A stretch of DNA of 64,000 nt from positions 45,520,255 to 45,584,254 of the forward strand of contig NC_053048.1 of assembly GCF_003473485.1 (NCBI RefSeq), written 5' to 3'. How positions within the stretch are numbered: position 1 is the first letter of the stretch; the number at the start of each line of letters is the position of its first letter. Under the pieces are notes generated by a model. The model was not told where the DNA came from and made no database searches. It worked only from the letters and a program-made list of their open reading frames with translations. The position numbers and the translations under genes are program-made. Shown here piece by piece: positions 34,784-47,017 of this stretch. This DNA comes from Medicago truncatula (Eukaryota; Streptophyta; Magnoliopsida; Fabales; Fabaceae).

Positions 34784-35616
34784 TTAAATAAAGGGTTAAT
34801 AGTGTTTTCAGCCTGTAATATATGTCATTTTCAATTTTCGCTCGTATAAATCTGAAAATATAATCAAATTTTTCTGAAATTTAATTTTTAAAATATGAAA
34901 AAAAACAAATTTTTAAAATTAAAAAAGGTCAGATTTTTTTAAAAAAATATTCTGTAAAAAATTTGGATACAAATTTAGAGGGTTTTGCCATCATTGTGGA
35001 AAAATGATTTTTTTTTTTCCAATATTTTATAAAAATTGTGGAATAAAAATTTTCAAATAATAAATATGAATTTTTTCAAAATTTGAATACAGATTTTTTA
35101 AATTAAAATTTTTTACAGAAATATTTTTTTAAAAATCTGACCTTTTTTTTATTTTGAAAATTAAATTCCAAAATTTAAAAATCTTTTTAATTTAAAAAAA
35201 ATTGAATATATTTTCTGATTTTTTCTAATTTTAAAAAAATCCTATCTGATTTTAAAATTTTTGAGAACAAATCTAATTTTTTTTTAAAAATCTGACTATT
35301 TTTCTGTTTTTTATACTTCATAAAAAATTTCAATTTTTTTAATTTTTTGAAAAAAATCTTAATATTTTTATGATTTTTTTATTTTTAAAAAAATATCGGA
35401 TGTGAAATTTTTTTTTACACATGGCCAATTAAAAAATGAAAAAAAAATGTCAAATTAGCGCCACATCAACGTATTTGCTGAGTTGGATGGAGGAGGGGGT
35501 ATTCTGGAAGAAAAAAAAATTACGAAGGTGCAAATCAAACCGAAAATTTTATAGAGACGAAAATCGGAAATGACATATATTAAAGGGGTAAAAAACACTA
35601 TTAACCCTTAAATAAA
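34784..35616. mobile_element. Mutator-type MITE with 9-bp target duplication (family 1, copy 2)
   Basis: The element is 34793-35607 (815 bp), with GGGTTAATAGTGTTTT and inverted AACACTATTAACCC ends as in the copy at 140-426. TTAAATAAA is duplicated at 34784-34792 and 35608-35616. The interior is longer and consists of T/A-rich imperfect repeats of TTTTTTAAAAATCTGA type that themselves fold back. It lies about 215 bp upstream of the OR23-like start codon, so it may sit in that gene's promoter. Confidence 0.85.
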
Positions 35617-35619
35617 TTT

Positions 35620-36110
35620 GATCGGATTATATGGGTGATCTTATTGATAAAATACATTAAATTTTGCAACTTATAAAAATTATGAGTAGAATTCAATACA
35701 TCTTAATTGTAAGATCATTCATACAATCCAAGTAATTTTCTTAATAATTGAGAGGATTCAAATCTCTTTTATCAAAAGAAAATTGTTTTTTTAATGTAAA
35801 TATAACCATCATATTTTTGCCGTTATCGAATGAAAAAAAAAAAAAAAAAAACTAAACTAAACAGACTTTTAAAAAGTTCATACCAAATCTTATAAATGAA
35901 CTTATAATAGATAATATTTCACTCTTAAAAATGATTCACTGCGGACTAATGCTTAAAAATGTTTAAAAATTCAGCGACGATAGATGTTGCCTCTTGGGAT
36001 TAACTCTTAAGATGAGAAGCTTGAAAAATTCTACCATGACAATCTCAAATAAAAATGATTAAGATTAAGCCAAACCCGTCGAAGTGGATGTTCTCCCGTA
36101 AAATTCGGGT
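35620..36110. other. Intergenic
   Basis: No gene or bounded repeat seen. Confidence 0.35.
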
Positions 36111-36114
36111 CAAA

Positions 36115-36560
36115 TGAGAGAAAGGTTTTAACTTTATTTCATTTGATTTCGATTCATTACATTTTCGATTGTATCAAACAATTATAAAATGACTTGGCTT
36201 CAATTTTTAGTTTGCCTTCTCTCTTTTCTTCAAAAGGGTTCCCGATTAATTTTACCCAAAAAGATTTCAATATTGTATGATTCATGGGTGCCCATAGTCT
36301 TTGCAAGTTGGACTATGAACAAAGTCCAAAATTTTGTCACGGTTAACCTCTACACATCAATTTAAATCGCATAAGAGGTAAAATTATCTAAAATAAACTA
36401 AACAAGGTTAAACATTATAATCTCCGTGAGCGTAACTTTGTTGACGGAGACGTTGCAGTATGTAGAGACTGGGGTTTATATCCTGCACTGGAGTTAAGAT
36501 TGGGCAGGACCCTCATGTGGCATGAGAGGATCCGTGTCCATAACATATAGACTTTCCCTT
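36115..36560 (+). repeat. Dispersed direct repeat, copy 1 (partner 45090-45600), ending in a SINE-like tail
   Basis: Collinear with 45090-45600. Shared landmarks are TCGTATCAAACAAT-like sequence, GGCTTCAA, GCCTTCTCTC, AAAGGGTTCCC, ATGATTCATGGGTGCCCATAG, CAACCCCTACACATC-like sequence and CGTGAGC(A/G)TAACT. The other copy has an extra block of about 60 bp after GTCATGGTTAA. The end of the block (GTGAGCGTAACTTTGTTGACGGAGACGTTG, in part) resembles a decayed tRNA-derived SINE head. It is non-coding. Confidence 0.7.
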
Positions 36561-36738
36561 GAAGAAAATAGACTTTAAAAAGACCTTAACTATAATTTTG
36601 CTTCAAACCTCAAAAAGACGTTGACCAAATCCATTTCAGAAAATAAAATTATGAAAGTATATAAACAAAACAATCTAAAGTTTATGAATCTAAATACTTA
36701 ATAAAATCTATTTCAAACGTTGAATCTTTGATGACATA

Positions 36739-38480
36739 CTAATCAGCAATCCTTCCAAAGCTCACCTTCTTTTTATTGGACAGCATAGTTGCATCATGAA
36801 ATTCATTGTTTTCACCTGCTGTTCTAGCAAACAGTTGGTCCAAACGACAGAGGAACATTTTTTCCAGATTTCAATTGCTTCTTCACCTGAAATCAATATT
36901 GAAATAATCAAAACTACTAGCATTTTTCCTGCAAAATTACTAATTAATAATCTGTTCATAATCAAGATTTGTTAAAAATTCATTTTCAACTGAAATCTAA
37001 TTGCGACACTATAGATCACAAATAAGGTTTTAACAAAAACTCCTCTTAGCTGATGCGTAACAAAGATAGTTGATATTTATTCTATAAGATATGCATGCAT
37101 TATAGCAAATAATAAAATGTATTAAGAGAACTCAATATCATAAAACTTATTCAATTGTTAAAACTCCTGGCTTACATTCAATTCCTCAAATAGAATTTTA
37201 TCATCAAGAACATCTATAAGAAGAAATAGAAAAATGGGGGGTCTAAAATTTTACGCCCTGTGCGGTGGCTCCTCCCGCACATGTCCTCCATATCGCCATT
37301 GGTCATAGTTACAAATTTATTTAAATAAACATACCGTATCAGGACGCATGAAAGGCACTTCAACCACTTTGCTCTCTTCGTCTATTGGTTGTTTGAGTGT
37401 TTTAGAACCTTGGTCTATTGAAACCTTATTTCTACAGCATGCAAACCATAAATTGTCATGATAATCCAAAAAGTAACGTTTCAGTTTTAACACTAATCAG
37501 AATGCAATGTTATTCATGCTATACTTACTCATCTTCATTGTTTGAAGGCCTTTGTACGGCTGGCACAACATTCATTTGCATTCCTTTATAGAAAAACCCA
37601 TCTAAATTTTCTTTTTAATACATGGTTGATGATGGCACGTAAAAGATAAAGAGTCGACAGGGATCAAAAACTGTTCTCTTTTTAATAACAAGAGACTCTG
37701 GTGGTATTATAACTGGTGTAACAGTGAATTCTTAGGCGAAGTCATTATTTGCAGGACCATAATCGAAATCCAAAGGCACCAGCTGAGAACATAATAATAG
37801 AGTGGTTTGAGTTTGAGTAATAAAATATTAAATCATTACATGAAAGTAATCATAGATGTGTCAATGTAAGTTCTGTTGAAACATTGAACAGCTTCCTGAG
37901 CTTCATGGTCCGTTCCAAATTCAATGAAAGCAAATAGGCTGAATCTGAGTTTAGACAATGAAATTATCAACACAAAACAAGTAAATTAAAAGTGGGATAG
38001 CTAGCTAGGGTTAGGTATGATTTGAGGAGGTAGGTACCTGATGTTATGCATAAGTTTGACATCAATGATTTCTCCTTTACGAGAAAATAACTCTCTTAGT
38101 CGATCTGGCCTAACATATTCTGGGATATCTTTCACAATTATCCTCCAAGACGACCTGTAGGTATAACCAAATCATCATCTAAATAGCATATCGTTCAATT
38201 GTGTTTTTATTAAGACATAACCAAGTATTTGTGCTCAAGTGGTTAAAGAGCGGTAACCAAAAAAAGTGGTTAAAGAGCTATACAAAAGAACAAATTGAGA
38301 GAACCTAATTCAACAATTCTTGATCACGTCATCATACTTACTTACCAGACCAAAATCCCGATTATTATTAGGACCACTTTCTCTTGGATCGGAGAATTAA
38401 CACAAAAACAAATATAAAATATATAATAAGACAACATAGATGGATGAATGAATGCCATGTTTGCACTTACATGATTCCTC
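36739..38480 (-). pseudogene. Broken multi-exon gene beginning with an MRD1-like RRM
   Basis: On the minus strand the start codon is split by an intron: AT at 38472-38471, G at 38154. Exon 38154-38038 reads MSSWRIIVKDIPEYV and RELFSRKGEIIDVKLM, and exon 37944 onward reads FSLFAFIEFG and HEAQEAVQCFNRTYIDT. This is an RNA-recognition motif with RNP2 (IIVKDI) and an RNP1-like FAFIEF, closest to RRM1 of the rRNA-processing factor MRD1/RBM19. The frame reaches a stop at 37836-37838. Further exon-like pieces follow: LVPLDFDYGPANNDFA then a stop (about 37783-37730), PAVQRPSNNEDE (about 37560-37523), KVSIDQGSKTLKQP, and a last piece ending KKKVSFGRIAD at 36739. These are not MRD1-like and I do not recognise them. 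Stops and frameshifts suggest a pseudogene. A TATA-like TATATATG sits at about 38604-38611. Confidence 0.6.
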
Positions 38481-38656
38481 CTAACGATGGAGAGGTAATA
38501 GAGGATTAGAATTGGGATAAGTCACCGCACCGTGGTGTATTCAGAGGGTGGGTTTTTATATTATGTTCATTCTCTTTGTACAATTTTACTTTTCTTTCTT
38601 TTCATATATAAACAAATTATAGGGTTGTGCCTTGGCGATCAAGATTCAGATACACA

Positions 38657-38685
38657 CTAGCGTAGTTACCCGGCGTTGCCCGGGT
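38657..38685 (-). mobile_element. Helitron-type 3' terminus on the minus strand
   Basis: Read on the minus strand: hairpin ACCCGGGCAACGCCGGGT (38685-38668), then AACTACG and a terminal CTAG ending at 38657, followed by T. A short GC-rich hairpin about 10 bp before CTRR, with T next, is the Helitron 3' signature. The element body would extend to the right. Confidence 0.6.
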
Positions 38686-38904
38686 TACATATATAGTATC
38701 ACATTATTATTTAGGTTATGTATAACATTTATTTAAAATTCATATGTCTTATAGATAATAATAAAATGATTTTTTTTTTACAAAGTTAATTAAATGATTT
38801 ATTAACATCTATCTAAAATCTTATTTATAAAAGGTCTTAAGTTGTCTTAAACATCTTTTTGGAGCCAAAATTTGAGGTTAATTTTGTCATTTTAATATTG
38901 ACGT

Positions 38905-38907
<3 letters not shown>

Positions 38908-38979
<72 letters not shown>
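38908..38979. repeat. (ATT)n microsatellite
   Basis: About 24 uninterrupted ATT units, likely polymorphic between individuals. Confidence 0.95.
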
Positions 38980-38989
38980 TAATATTTAA

Positions 38990-39760
38990 TATATATTTAA
39001 GAAATTGAACAATAATCTTAGTTTGTTTTTTTTTCGTTTTTTTTTCTTTCATAATTTTATTTTGTTTTTCTTTCACATTATTATTTAATAATAATAATTT
39101 ATATTTAATTATTTAATAATAATAATTTATATTTAAGCAATTGAACAAACCTTTGTTATATTTATGCCATAAACTACTAAATATATATTTAAGCAATTGA
39201 ACAAACTTTCGCTAAATTTGTACCATAAACTACTAAATACACTTTTAAGCAATTGAACAAACTTTCGCTAAATTTGTGCCATAAACTACTAAATACGTGT
39301 TTTTTTCTTCCATAATCTTAGTTAGTTTTTTTTTTTTTTTTTTCGTTTTTTTTCTTTCAAAATTTTATTTCGTTTTTCTTTCACGTTATTATTTAATAAT
39401 TTATATTTAAGCAATTGAACAAACCTTTGTTATATTTATGCCATAAACTACTAAATACGTTTTTTTTTCTTCCATAATCTTAGTTTGTTTTTTTTGTTCT
39501 TTTTTCGTTTTTTTTTTCTTTCAAAATTTTATTTTGTTTTTCTTTCACGTTATTATTTAATAATTTTTATTTAAGCAATTGAACAAACCTTTTTTATATT
39601 TATGCCATAAACTACTAAATACGTTTTTTTTTCTTCCATAATCTTAGTTTGTTTTTTTGTTTTTTTTTTCTTTCATAATCTTATTTTGTTTTTTGTTAGA
39701 TGGAAATCATAGTTTGTTTTCTATTTTCTCTATTTTTTTTGTAGTGTTATTTTCTCTATT
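38990..39760 (+). repeat. Imperfect tandem repeats with T-rich spacers
   Basis: The phrases AAGCAATTGAACAAAC and CCATAAACTACTAAATAC recur at least five times (near 39137, 39193, 39248, 39410 and 39572). They are separated in the later copies by TTTCTTCCATAATCTTAGTTTG and TTTTTCTTTCA-type sequence, giving units of about 55 and about 165 bp. It is probably an internal array of the Helitron. Confidence 0.75.
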
Positions 39761-40192
39761 TATTTGGCAATATAACCACCGATCCCATATGTTTTTTTTG
39801 TTTTTGTTAACTATGTTTTTCTAAACAAACTTTTGTTGAAAAAAATTCTCATTAAATTTGTGCCAACAAAGAAAAAAAAAACTCATCTAACGTTTGTCTT
39901 TGGTAATTAACTCTGTCTACATCTGTGTCACTTTATGTCAAACAAATCATCTCTCAACTCTCTATATAAGTAACATCAAATAGTATTTATAAGTCATACT
40001 TTATCCTTCATCTTACGATTAAATCATCTTGCTTCAAATTAATCGTACCGTATTTTTTTGCTTTGAATCTCTTTTTTTATTTCTAACTTCTTATTTATAT
40101 CAACGATTAAAATATCTCTCTATTAATATATATTTTTAACTTTGTCTACCTTTCTATGATTTATTTCTTTTCAATTCTATGTAGGTTGAATA

Positions 40193-41703
40193 GTGGCTTC
40201 TCATATTACTGATATTGATGACATTGTTGCTAGAAAAATCGATTGGAAGATACGTGTTCGTATAATTAATCTTTGGAAAATTCCTGATTTCAACAAACCA
40301 AAAGAGGTATCCAGTATTGAATTACTTTTGCTAGATGAAAAGGTATGGGTCATGTATATGGTCCTGTTGTACCTATAAATTTTGTTATTAAAGATCTTTG
40401 ATTTATTCATATATTTCACAATTTAAATATTCTGTTTTTCATCACAAGTAAATTTAGCCTATTAAATTAAAAGAACCATATATGAACGTGTTAGTAAAAC
40501 AATTAGCCTATTAAATTTAAAGGTGGTGATTTATTTGTTTTGGTTGTTGCTCTGCACTATAATCTTCTTTGTTATTTTGAGTTCACTACACTTTCTATTT
40601 GGGTGGCTCTGGTTTAATATAATATGTCTTTCAAAAAAAGTTTTATAAATTGATAATAAAAGAAATTTTTTTAATTTGATTCATGACTGTCCATACATGG
40701 ACGTGTTGATATGATTATATTATTGTTTTTTTTTGTTTCACCTTTATTTATTTTTTGAAAGAATTTGTTTCAGGTTTATAATTCTCATTATCTTTTTATT
40801 CACATAAATTCACATAATATTTTTATTTATTTCAGCTGTCAAAGATACAAGCTTCTATTAAAAGCAAGGATTTCAAACAACTTGGAGATTCTATTGAAGA
40901 GGGTGCTTCATATACTATCGAAAAATACAAGCTAACTTTAAGCCAACAAATCACAAATACAAGCTAACTTTGATAGGAAGCACTATTATAACCAAAACAT
41001 CTTATGATAAAATTCCTGCAAATTTGTTTAACTTCACAAAATTTCAGCACATTATTGGTGGTACTGATAACGGTGTTTTAATGGGTTAGTACTTTATACT
41101 AAACTTACAAATTAAATATTAACTTATTTTTAGATTTTTATGATTTCTTTTTTATGATTCTACAACCATGTTTATTTGTAGATGTCATTGGGCATGTGGT
41201 TGGAATGACTGACATTAAGGATGTTCAAGTAAAAGGAAAAATGACTAAAATCTTGGACTTGACTTTTGAATACCTTGAGTTAGTGGATTTTTTATTTTTT
41301 TTTTATTTTTTAATCTTTGTTTTAACTACGTATATAGATGTTTTTTTTAATTATTATTCTTACTGTAATGAATATTATTTTGTAAATTTCAGGAGCAATA
41401 CAATCATTTGTACTTTATGGGGTCATTTTGCCGAACAAATGAATAGCTATATGAGCACAAATGGAAATACTTTTTCAATTGTAGTTGTTATGCATCTATG
41501 TCGACTTAATGTTTTTGGTGGTAATTAGATTATCTTTTTAAAAGTAATTATTTTTAATTTCTTTGTATTGTTAATGATATATATCACTAATACCTTTTGG
41601 TGTATCGTTTTAATTGGTATGTATGGGATTGCCAATGCATTCAATGAAACCAAGTTGCTTATAAATCCCAACATTGAAGAATGTTGCAACTACAAGAAAG
41701 GGT
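40193..41703 (+). pseudogene. RPA70-like (DUF223) gene remnant of a Helitron
   Basis: The pieces in order are: SHITDIDDIVARKIDWKIRV with LWKIPDFNKPKE (from 40193), then LSKIQASIKSKDFKQLGDSI (about 40836), then LFNFTKFQHIIGGTDNGVLM, then DVIGHVVGMTDIKDVQVKG, then IICTLWGHFAEQMN, then NAFNETKLLINPNIEE (about 41640). This is the replication-protein-A large-subunit-like OB-fold protein that plant Helitrons carry beside their helicase. The exons alternate with AT-rich introns. The expected start Met is GTG (aGTGgcttct), and a stop and duplicated phrase (AAATACAAGCTAACTTT twice near 40925-40970) disrupt it. It would bind single-stranded DNA if intact; here it looks dead. Confidence 0.72.
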
Positions 41704-41844
41704 ATGCACTAACCTATCGTTATTACACATATATTATATATTGATAATTATTGGAATTAATTTTTTTTTTGGTTAAGTATGATTTTCTTATATTTTACTA
41801 TTGGATGAAAACTGGCAATGCATCTTTGACCCAATTTCTTCAAT

Positions 41845-42562
41845 TGTTAATAGCACATATCCATCACTTTTGGAGAATATGAGTGATATTTCATTTTTTT
41901 TAAGATAGGGCAATTTTAGCACCTACCAATGATATTGTTGATTCACTAAACAATTACATTTTATCGATGATTTCTGGTGAGAAAAAAACATACTTAAGTG
42001 CTGATAGTCCGTCTACACAGGATGAAAATATTAATGGTCCTGATCAGATTCTCACTCCATAATTTTTGAACACCGTCAAATCTTCAGGTGTGCCAAACCA
42101 TGAGTTAAATCTCAAGGTTGGAGTTCCAATTATGTTATTGAGAAATATTGATCAACCGTTAGGATTATCCAATGGTACGCGCCTTATAATTACACAAATG
42201 GGGAATTTCGTACTTGAGGCAAAGATAACATCAGGAAACAGTATTGGACAAAAGGTATATATCCCAAGATTGACTTTGTCTCCATCTCCATCTGATACAA
42301 AACTTCCTTTCACGTTTCAACGTAAACAGTTTCCTATTATGGTCTCATTTCCGATGACTATCAATAAGAGCCAACGAAAACTCTTAAAAATGTTGGAATA
42401 TATCTTCCAAAACCCATATTTTCACACGGACAGTTATATGTTGCTCTTTCACGCGTTACTTCACGTGCTGGGCTGAAGATGCTAATTTGCGATGACGAAG
42501 GACGTGTCTCCAACAAAACTAATAATGTTTTCTACAAAGAAGTCTTTCAGAATTTAAGATAG
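41845..42562 (+). pseudogene. PIF1-type helicase C-terminus, Helitron remnant
   Basis: The frame reads RAILAPTNDIVDSLNNYIL, then a stop at the LTP site near 42060. It continues LKVGVPIMLLRNIDQPLGLS and NGTRLIITQMG, then FPIMVSFPMTINKSQ. After a frameshift come GQLYVALSRVTSRAGLKM and a natural stop at 42560-42562. These are helicase motifs IV to VI of the PIF1-like domain of Helitron Rep/helicase proteins (the VSFPMTINKSQ and VALSRVTS signatures). The Rep and Walker A parts are missing. It follows the RPA-like remnant on the same strand, the usual order for plant Helitrons. Confidence 0.82.
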
Positions 42563-43212
42563 GTAATTTACACATATACATATCCGTATATATTTTCTAT
42601 TTGTTTATTGTTGCGTGCATCTAGCTATGTTTTTCAAAGCACTTTTATCTAGCTATATATATATATATATATATCTGTGGGTGTGGGCGCACACGTGTGT
42701 GTAAGAAATAATATTTAGAATTTTGTTGTTGACAAAAAAGCCAAAACTTATCAACTAAATTTGTTTCACAAATTAACAATATATTATGCATTTTTCTTAT
42801 ACTTTTTTATATGGTTATGTAATTTGTATTTCTCCTTATGCCATTTAAATTAATCGTGTATAATCATACAAATTTATTTTATTTCATGTCAGGTTGATCA
42901 TCATCTTTATGATGAATTTTCAATTTGGAATCAGCAAAAATCATGGACACAAAACTTAGTTTTACCGATTCAATTGTTGAGAATTGATACGTCTTTATTA
43001 TCCACAAATTTGTATATTATTACTCAAGCCAAACTTATATTAGTAGTTGCATTTGGTTATTTTTATTTGGTTATCCGATGTAATAACGAGAATTCTAAAT
43101 TACTTCAAGTTTTTATTGGTTTTATTTTGGACACGTTAATTCATGCTCACTTACAACTATTATTGTTTCATTTACGATTACCTTATTTATTAATCAATGT
43201 CATATCTAACTT

Positions 43213-43241
43213 CCTGTGCATTGCACGGGTCTAAATACTAG
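43213..43241 (+). mobile_element. Helitron 3' terminus on the plus strand
   Basis: Hairpin CCTGTGCATTGCACGGG (43213-43229), then TCTAAATA and CTAG (43238-43241), followed by T. It is correctly placed and oriented to end the element that carries the RPA-like and helicase remnants. Confidence 0.78.
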
Positions 43242-45089
43242 TGAATATATATAATGGACACATGTAAGAACAAAATTTCGTATATATAAAATTGATTAAA
43301 TAAATAATTTAATTTTAACCAAATAATTATTTAAAGTTTTCTCTATCCATATATTATTTAAAAAATAAATTATCTATTAAAAAAATTTGGTCATAAAAAG
43401 TTTAGGTAACCTCGAGGTGTTCACCAGGGTCATGGAAAACCTCGAGTTTGCATAGAATTAGGGTAGCCGAGTTTGTAAACGTATTAAATAAGTGTACAAC
43501 AATTTGTCAAAAAAAAAAAAACTATAGAAACAGTAGATATATACAGACGATGACACAACATGATAGGAATGAAAAGCTCAGTGAGGAGAGGTAAATTTGT
43601 TGGGTTAAATTGCTGCTAACCTAATGCAGCATTTTAGAGGGAAATTATTAGGTTAAGTTGCTGCAGACCTAATAAACTTAATAAATAAGGATAAATTAAA
43701 ATATATTTTTTTTAATAAAATGAGAATAACTAATTTTATTTGAAATTTTTTTCGTTACCTGAAAAAAGAAAATTGAGAGTACAATTGCAAAACATTGCCC
43801 CACCTGTTTTTATGCTTTTTTTTTTTTTTTTACGTTATTTTTATTCTCCAAAAGAAATAGATTATGAATTATTGAAAGTCTTCACCACAATAAAGAAATA
43901 AAAAATTCCAGCCAAAAACAACATCAACCTTTATCGAAAGTAATTTCAATGAATATAATATAGTGGTCGTTAAGTTAGCTTAAAAAACAGTCACATTCCC
44001 AATGAAAAATAATAACCAACAATTGAAGCTATAAAATACCAAAAAAAATGCCATAACAAGAAGAGCAACCATTTGTATTACGCTTAAATCAAACACAATG
44101 AGGAGCTTTCTCACTCACCTTAATAATTGAAGGAGCTTTTCTAGGATGACTGTGAATTGAAAATAGTGGTGCAAATACGACCACAACAAAAAGACACAGT
44201 GAAGTACCTCTTAATTAGATAATAGATTCGAAATCTAGTTGAGTTGGTCTACTATTGTTGGCTTAATACCTTGGAGTATGTTTCTCTCAAGGTTTTAAAT
44301 TTGATTTTAATTGGTGTCAATTTTGGTTAGCTAAGTCCATATATAAAGCTATGATCTAACCTTAAATAGGGTATCGCAAGTGGTCAATTAGATTAAATCC
44401 CCTGAATTAGTTGATCCTTCCACCAGATATCGAATTTTCAAAAAATGATATAATGGAGATTGGTAACCTTATTATGAAGGCGAAATTGATTTCTATGGAA
44501 CAAAATTGCACTAGAGAGACGTTAATAGTTATTTTCAAGAGCCAACATAACAGGATGAAGGTTCCAAGACAATGAAGAGTTCTGAACTGGATGGTCCATA
44601 TTTTCTTATGCAATCTTGATCGAATGATATTTAGGATGAGTTCATCATGATAAGGTCCAAAATTCAATTTTTAAAAATGAAGACTAAAACATCAATTTTT
44701 ATAAAATAGAAGGAAAAAATGTATATAACCGAAAAAAAAAAATATATTTATGTCGGAGTTTAAAGACCAGGTTTCCCTACTTGTAGACACGCATTCATGC
44801 ATTGAAAACCGAGTAATGAAAATCAGTCCAAATTAAAACTCGATAGTTTAAATTATAAAATAAAAATCAAATATTTTTTTTCTTTCTTAAATCGTACAAT
44901 CAATATCCAATGGTTATAATCAACCTACGTGAATGCGTGTTTTGATTGGCGGAAGAAAAGCCATATTAGAAGTTTAGGAAGTTTAAGGGCTCCAGTTATT
45001 TCTAAAAATAAAAATACACAAACCCTCTAATTTATTTTTAGAATAAATTAAAAGGTTGCTTATCATAGCGGCTTAAACTCACCTTTGTT
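43242..45089. other. Intergenic; possible decayed SINE
   Basis: No gene is seen. Around 44225-44380, CTAGTTGAGTTGGTC and CTCAAGGTTTTAAATTTGA resemble degenerate pol III A and B boxes of a tRNA-derived SINE, at low confidence. Short similar signals occur at about 45975-46090 (CTTAACTCAATTTGTAG). Confidence 0.35.
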
Positions 45090-45600
45090 TGATGCTCCTA
45101 AAGAGAAAAGTTATAACTTTCTTTCATTTGATTTAGTTTCGTTATATTTCCAATCGTATCAAACAATATAAAATGACCTGGCTTCAAATTTTAGCATGCC
45201 TTCTCTCTTTTCTTTAAAAGGGTTCCCAGTTAATTTTGACCAAATTCTTTTTAATTGAGTCCCAAATTTCAATATTGTATGATTCATGGGTGCCCATAGC
45301 CTATGCAAGCCGGACTATCGAACAAAGTCCACAATTTTGTCATGGTTAAACCATGGCTAATTAGGGGCCCTCAACGCATTGGCCACATTTCAAAGGTGAC
45401 TAATTTCAACCCCTACACATCAATTTAAATAATCGCTTTGGTGCTAAAATTATATAAAATAAACTAAGGTTAAACATTTACATTAATTCCCGTGAGCATA
45501 ACTAGTTGGCAGAGACGTTGTAGCGTGCAAGGATTGTGGTTTGTACTCTGGATTCTCCACTTATTCGTAGTGAATTTTTAGCCACTAGACTATTTCATAC
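45090..45600 (+). repeat. Dispersed direct repeat, copy 2 (partner 36115-36560)
   Basis: Same order of landmarks as the first copy, with an extra block of about 60 bp near 45350-45410 (GGGGCCCTCAACGCATTGGCC). It ends in a SINE-like GAGCATAACTAGTTGGCAGAGACG head. The two copies lie in the same orientation about 9 kb apart. Confidence 0.7.
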
Positions 45601-47010
45601 AAAAAAAAAGTTAAACGTTATAAAATGCTAATATCAATGTTGCTCTTTCAAGGTCGTAAAGAATTAGACCATCAACAATGAGACTATCCTAACTCCATAA
45701 GCATAAGTACTTGCAAGGTCGTCAAGACTTAGAGTTAGATCACCCACAATGGAAGTATCCTAACTCCATAAACATCAGTACTTAATAGGGTGTACTCTCT
45801 TTCTGGAGAAAAGAAGATGTATACCTAATGAGAAGAGTAAGAGTGTATCAAATAGGTACCCTCTCTTTGCGGTTCTACTATTTTTAAAGATTAAAATATT
45901 GAAATAAATCACATAAAAAGTAGCAACTACTCGTCACAGTAAAAACAACATTTGACACTATAAAAAGTGTCTTATGTGTCCCCATGACCTTAACTCAATT
46001 TGTAGAGACAATGCGCGAACCACAGACACTCCAGTTTTCCACATTTAAAATGTGTGAGCTCCAACCACTAGGATACTTGGAAAAAAAAGTGTCTTTTTTG
46101 CAAAAAGATATTTGATCCTATTATATATAAAAATTTGATATATTTATATACAATTAAGCGTAAAAATAAAATAAAATAATAATAATAAGCATAGGAGAAA
46201 AACTGATAAAAATGGTGTAGCACGCTTATTAGCAAGAGCAACGGTTATAGCTATAATCCCCAAAATAATTAGCATCCACCACTTTGTTTTTCCCACATTA
46301 TTAAGATTGTATCGAGACATGAATTAAGCTCTGAATGTTTCTTCATTCTTATTTTTTAAAGTTATTGTAATATGATGATCTTCGGGATATGTTTGTCTAT
46401 TTATTATCACATTTAAATCAGATACCAAAACAATACATACAATAAAAAGGTCGTTGCCCTATCAAGTTCAGCACATATATATTCTTGGTCTCATGGTCTG
46501 CAGGTCCAATGACGAATACAAAACAGTACAATTTACTATCAGAATTAAAGCTCTCGAATCGGTATGTAGTTTCCAAGCCACCAAAACGTTTACTATGGAA
46601 CATAACAACTAATTTTAATAGTCCAAATATTTAGAAAATAAAAAACTTCTAAACGTAAGTATTAAGGAGCGAAAACACAATCAACCAGAAAAAACAGCAT
46701 GTGAAACAAAACTCAATATATAGGTTCAAGCATCAAATTCTCTAAAGAAAAAAAAGGTTCAAGCATCAAACTGCATCCTTCTGTCCTGCAAAAGTAGTAT
46801 ACATGGGGAAGGCGTAACCAACAAATGAAAAATCAGTGACATGCACATGCAAATATAGTTGACAGAAAGTTGCCAAAAAATAATAATAATAATAATAATA
46901 ATATTTTATGGAAAAAACAATAAGGATTGTTTACCATAAATCTAGAGATTTAATTTAAAAGCGAATGATTGAAAATTACAAAGGCACTTGAACATTTAAA
47001 TTGGTAAAAC
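45601..47010. other. Intergenic and 3' flank of the first IST1-like gene
   Basis: Two near-identical phrases, CAAGGTCGT(A/C)AAGA...TTAGA and ATCCTAACTCCATAA, occur at about 45650-45710 and 45715-45780, a small tandem duplication. No gene is seen. Confidence 0.4.
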
Positions 47011-47017
47011 TTACATG

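Noticed and set aside
38908..39760. Regularly spaced repeats that might suggest a CRISPR-like array
   Set aside because: They are a microsatellite and imperfect satellite-like units with T-rich variable spacers in a plant Helitron; no CRISPR arrangement.
42644..42710. (TA)n run followed by GTGTGGGCGC and GTGTGTGT
   Set aside because: A simple sequence tract between Helitron remnants without further structure.
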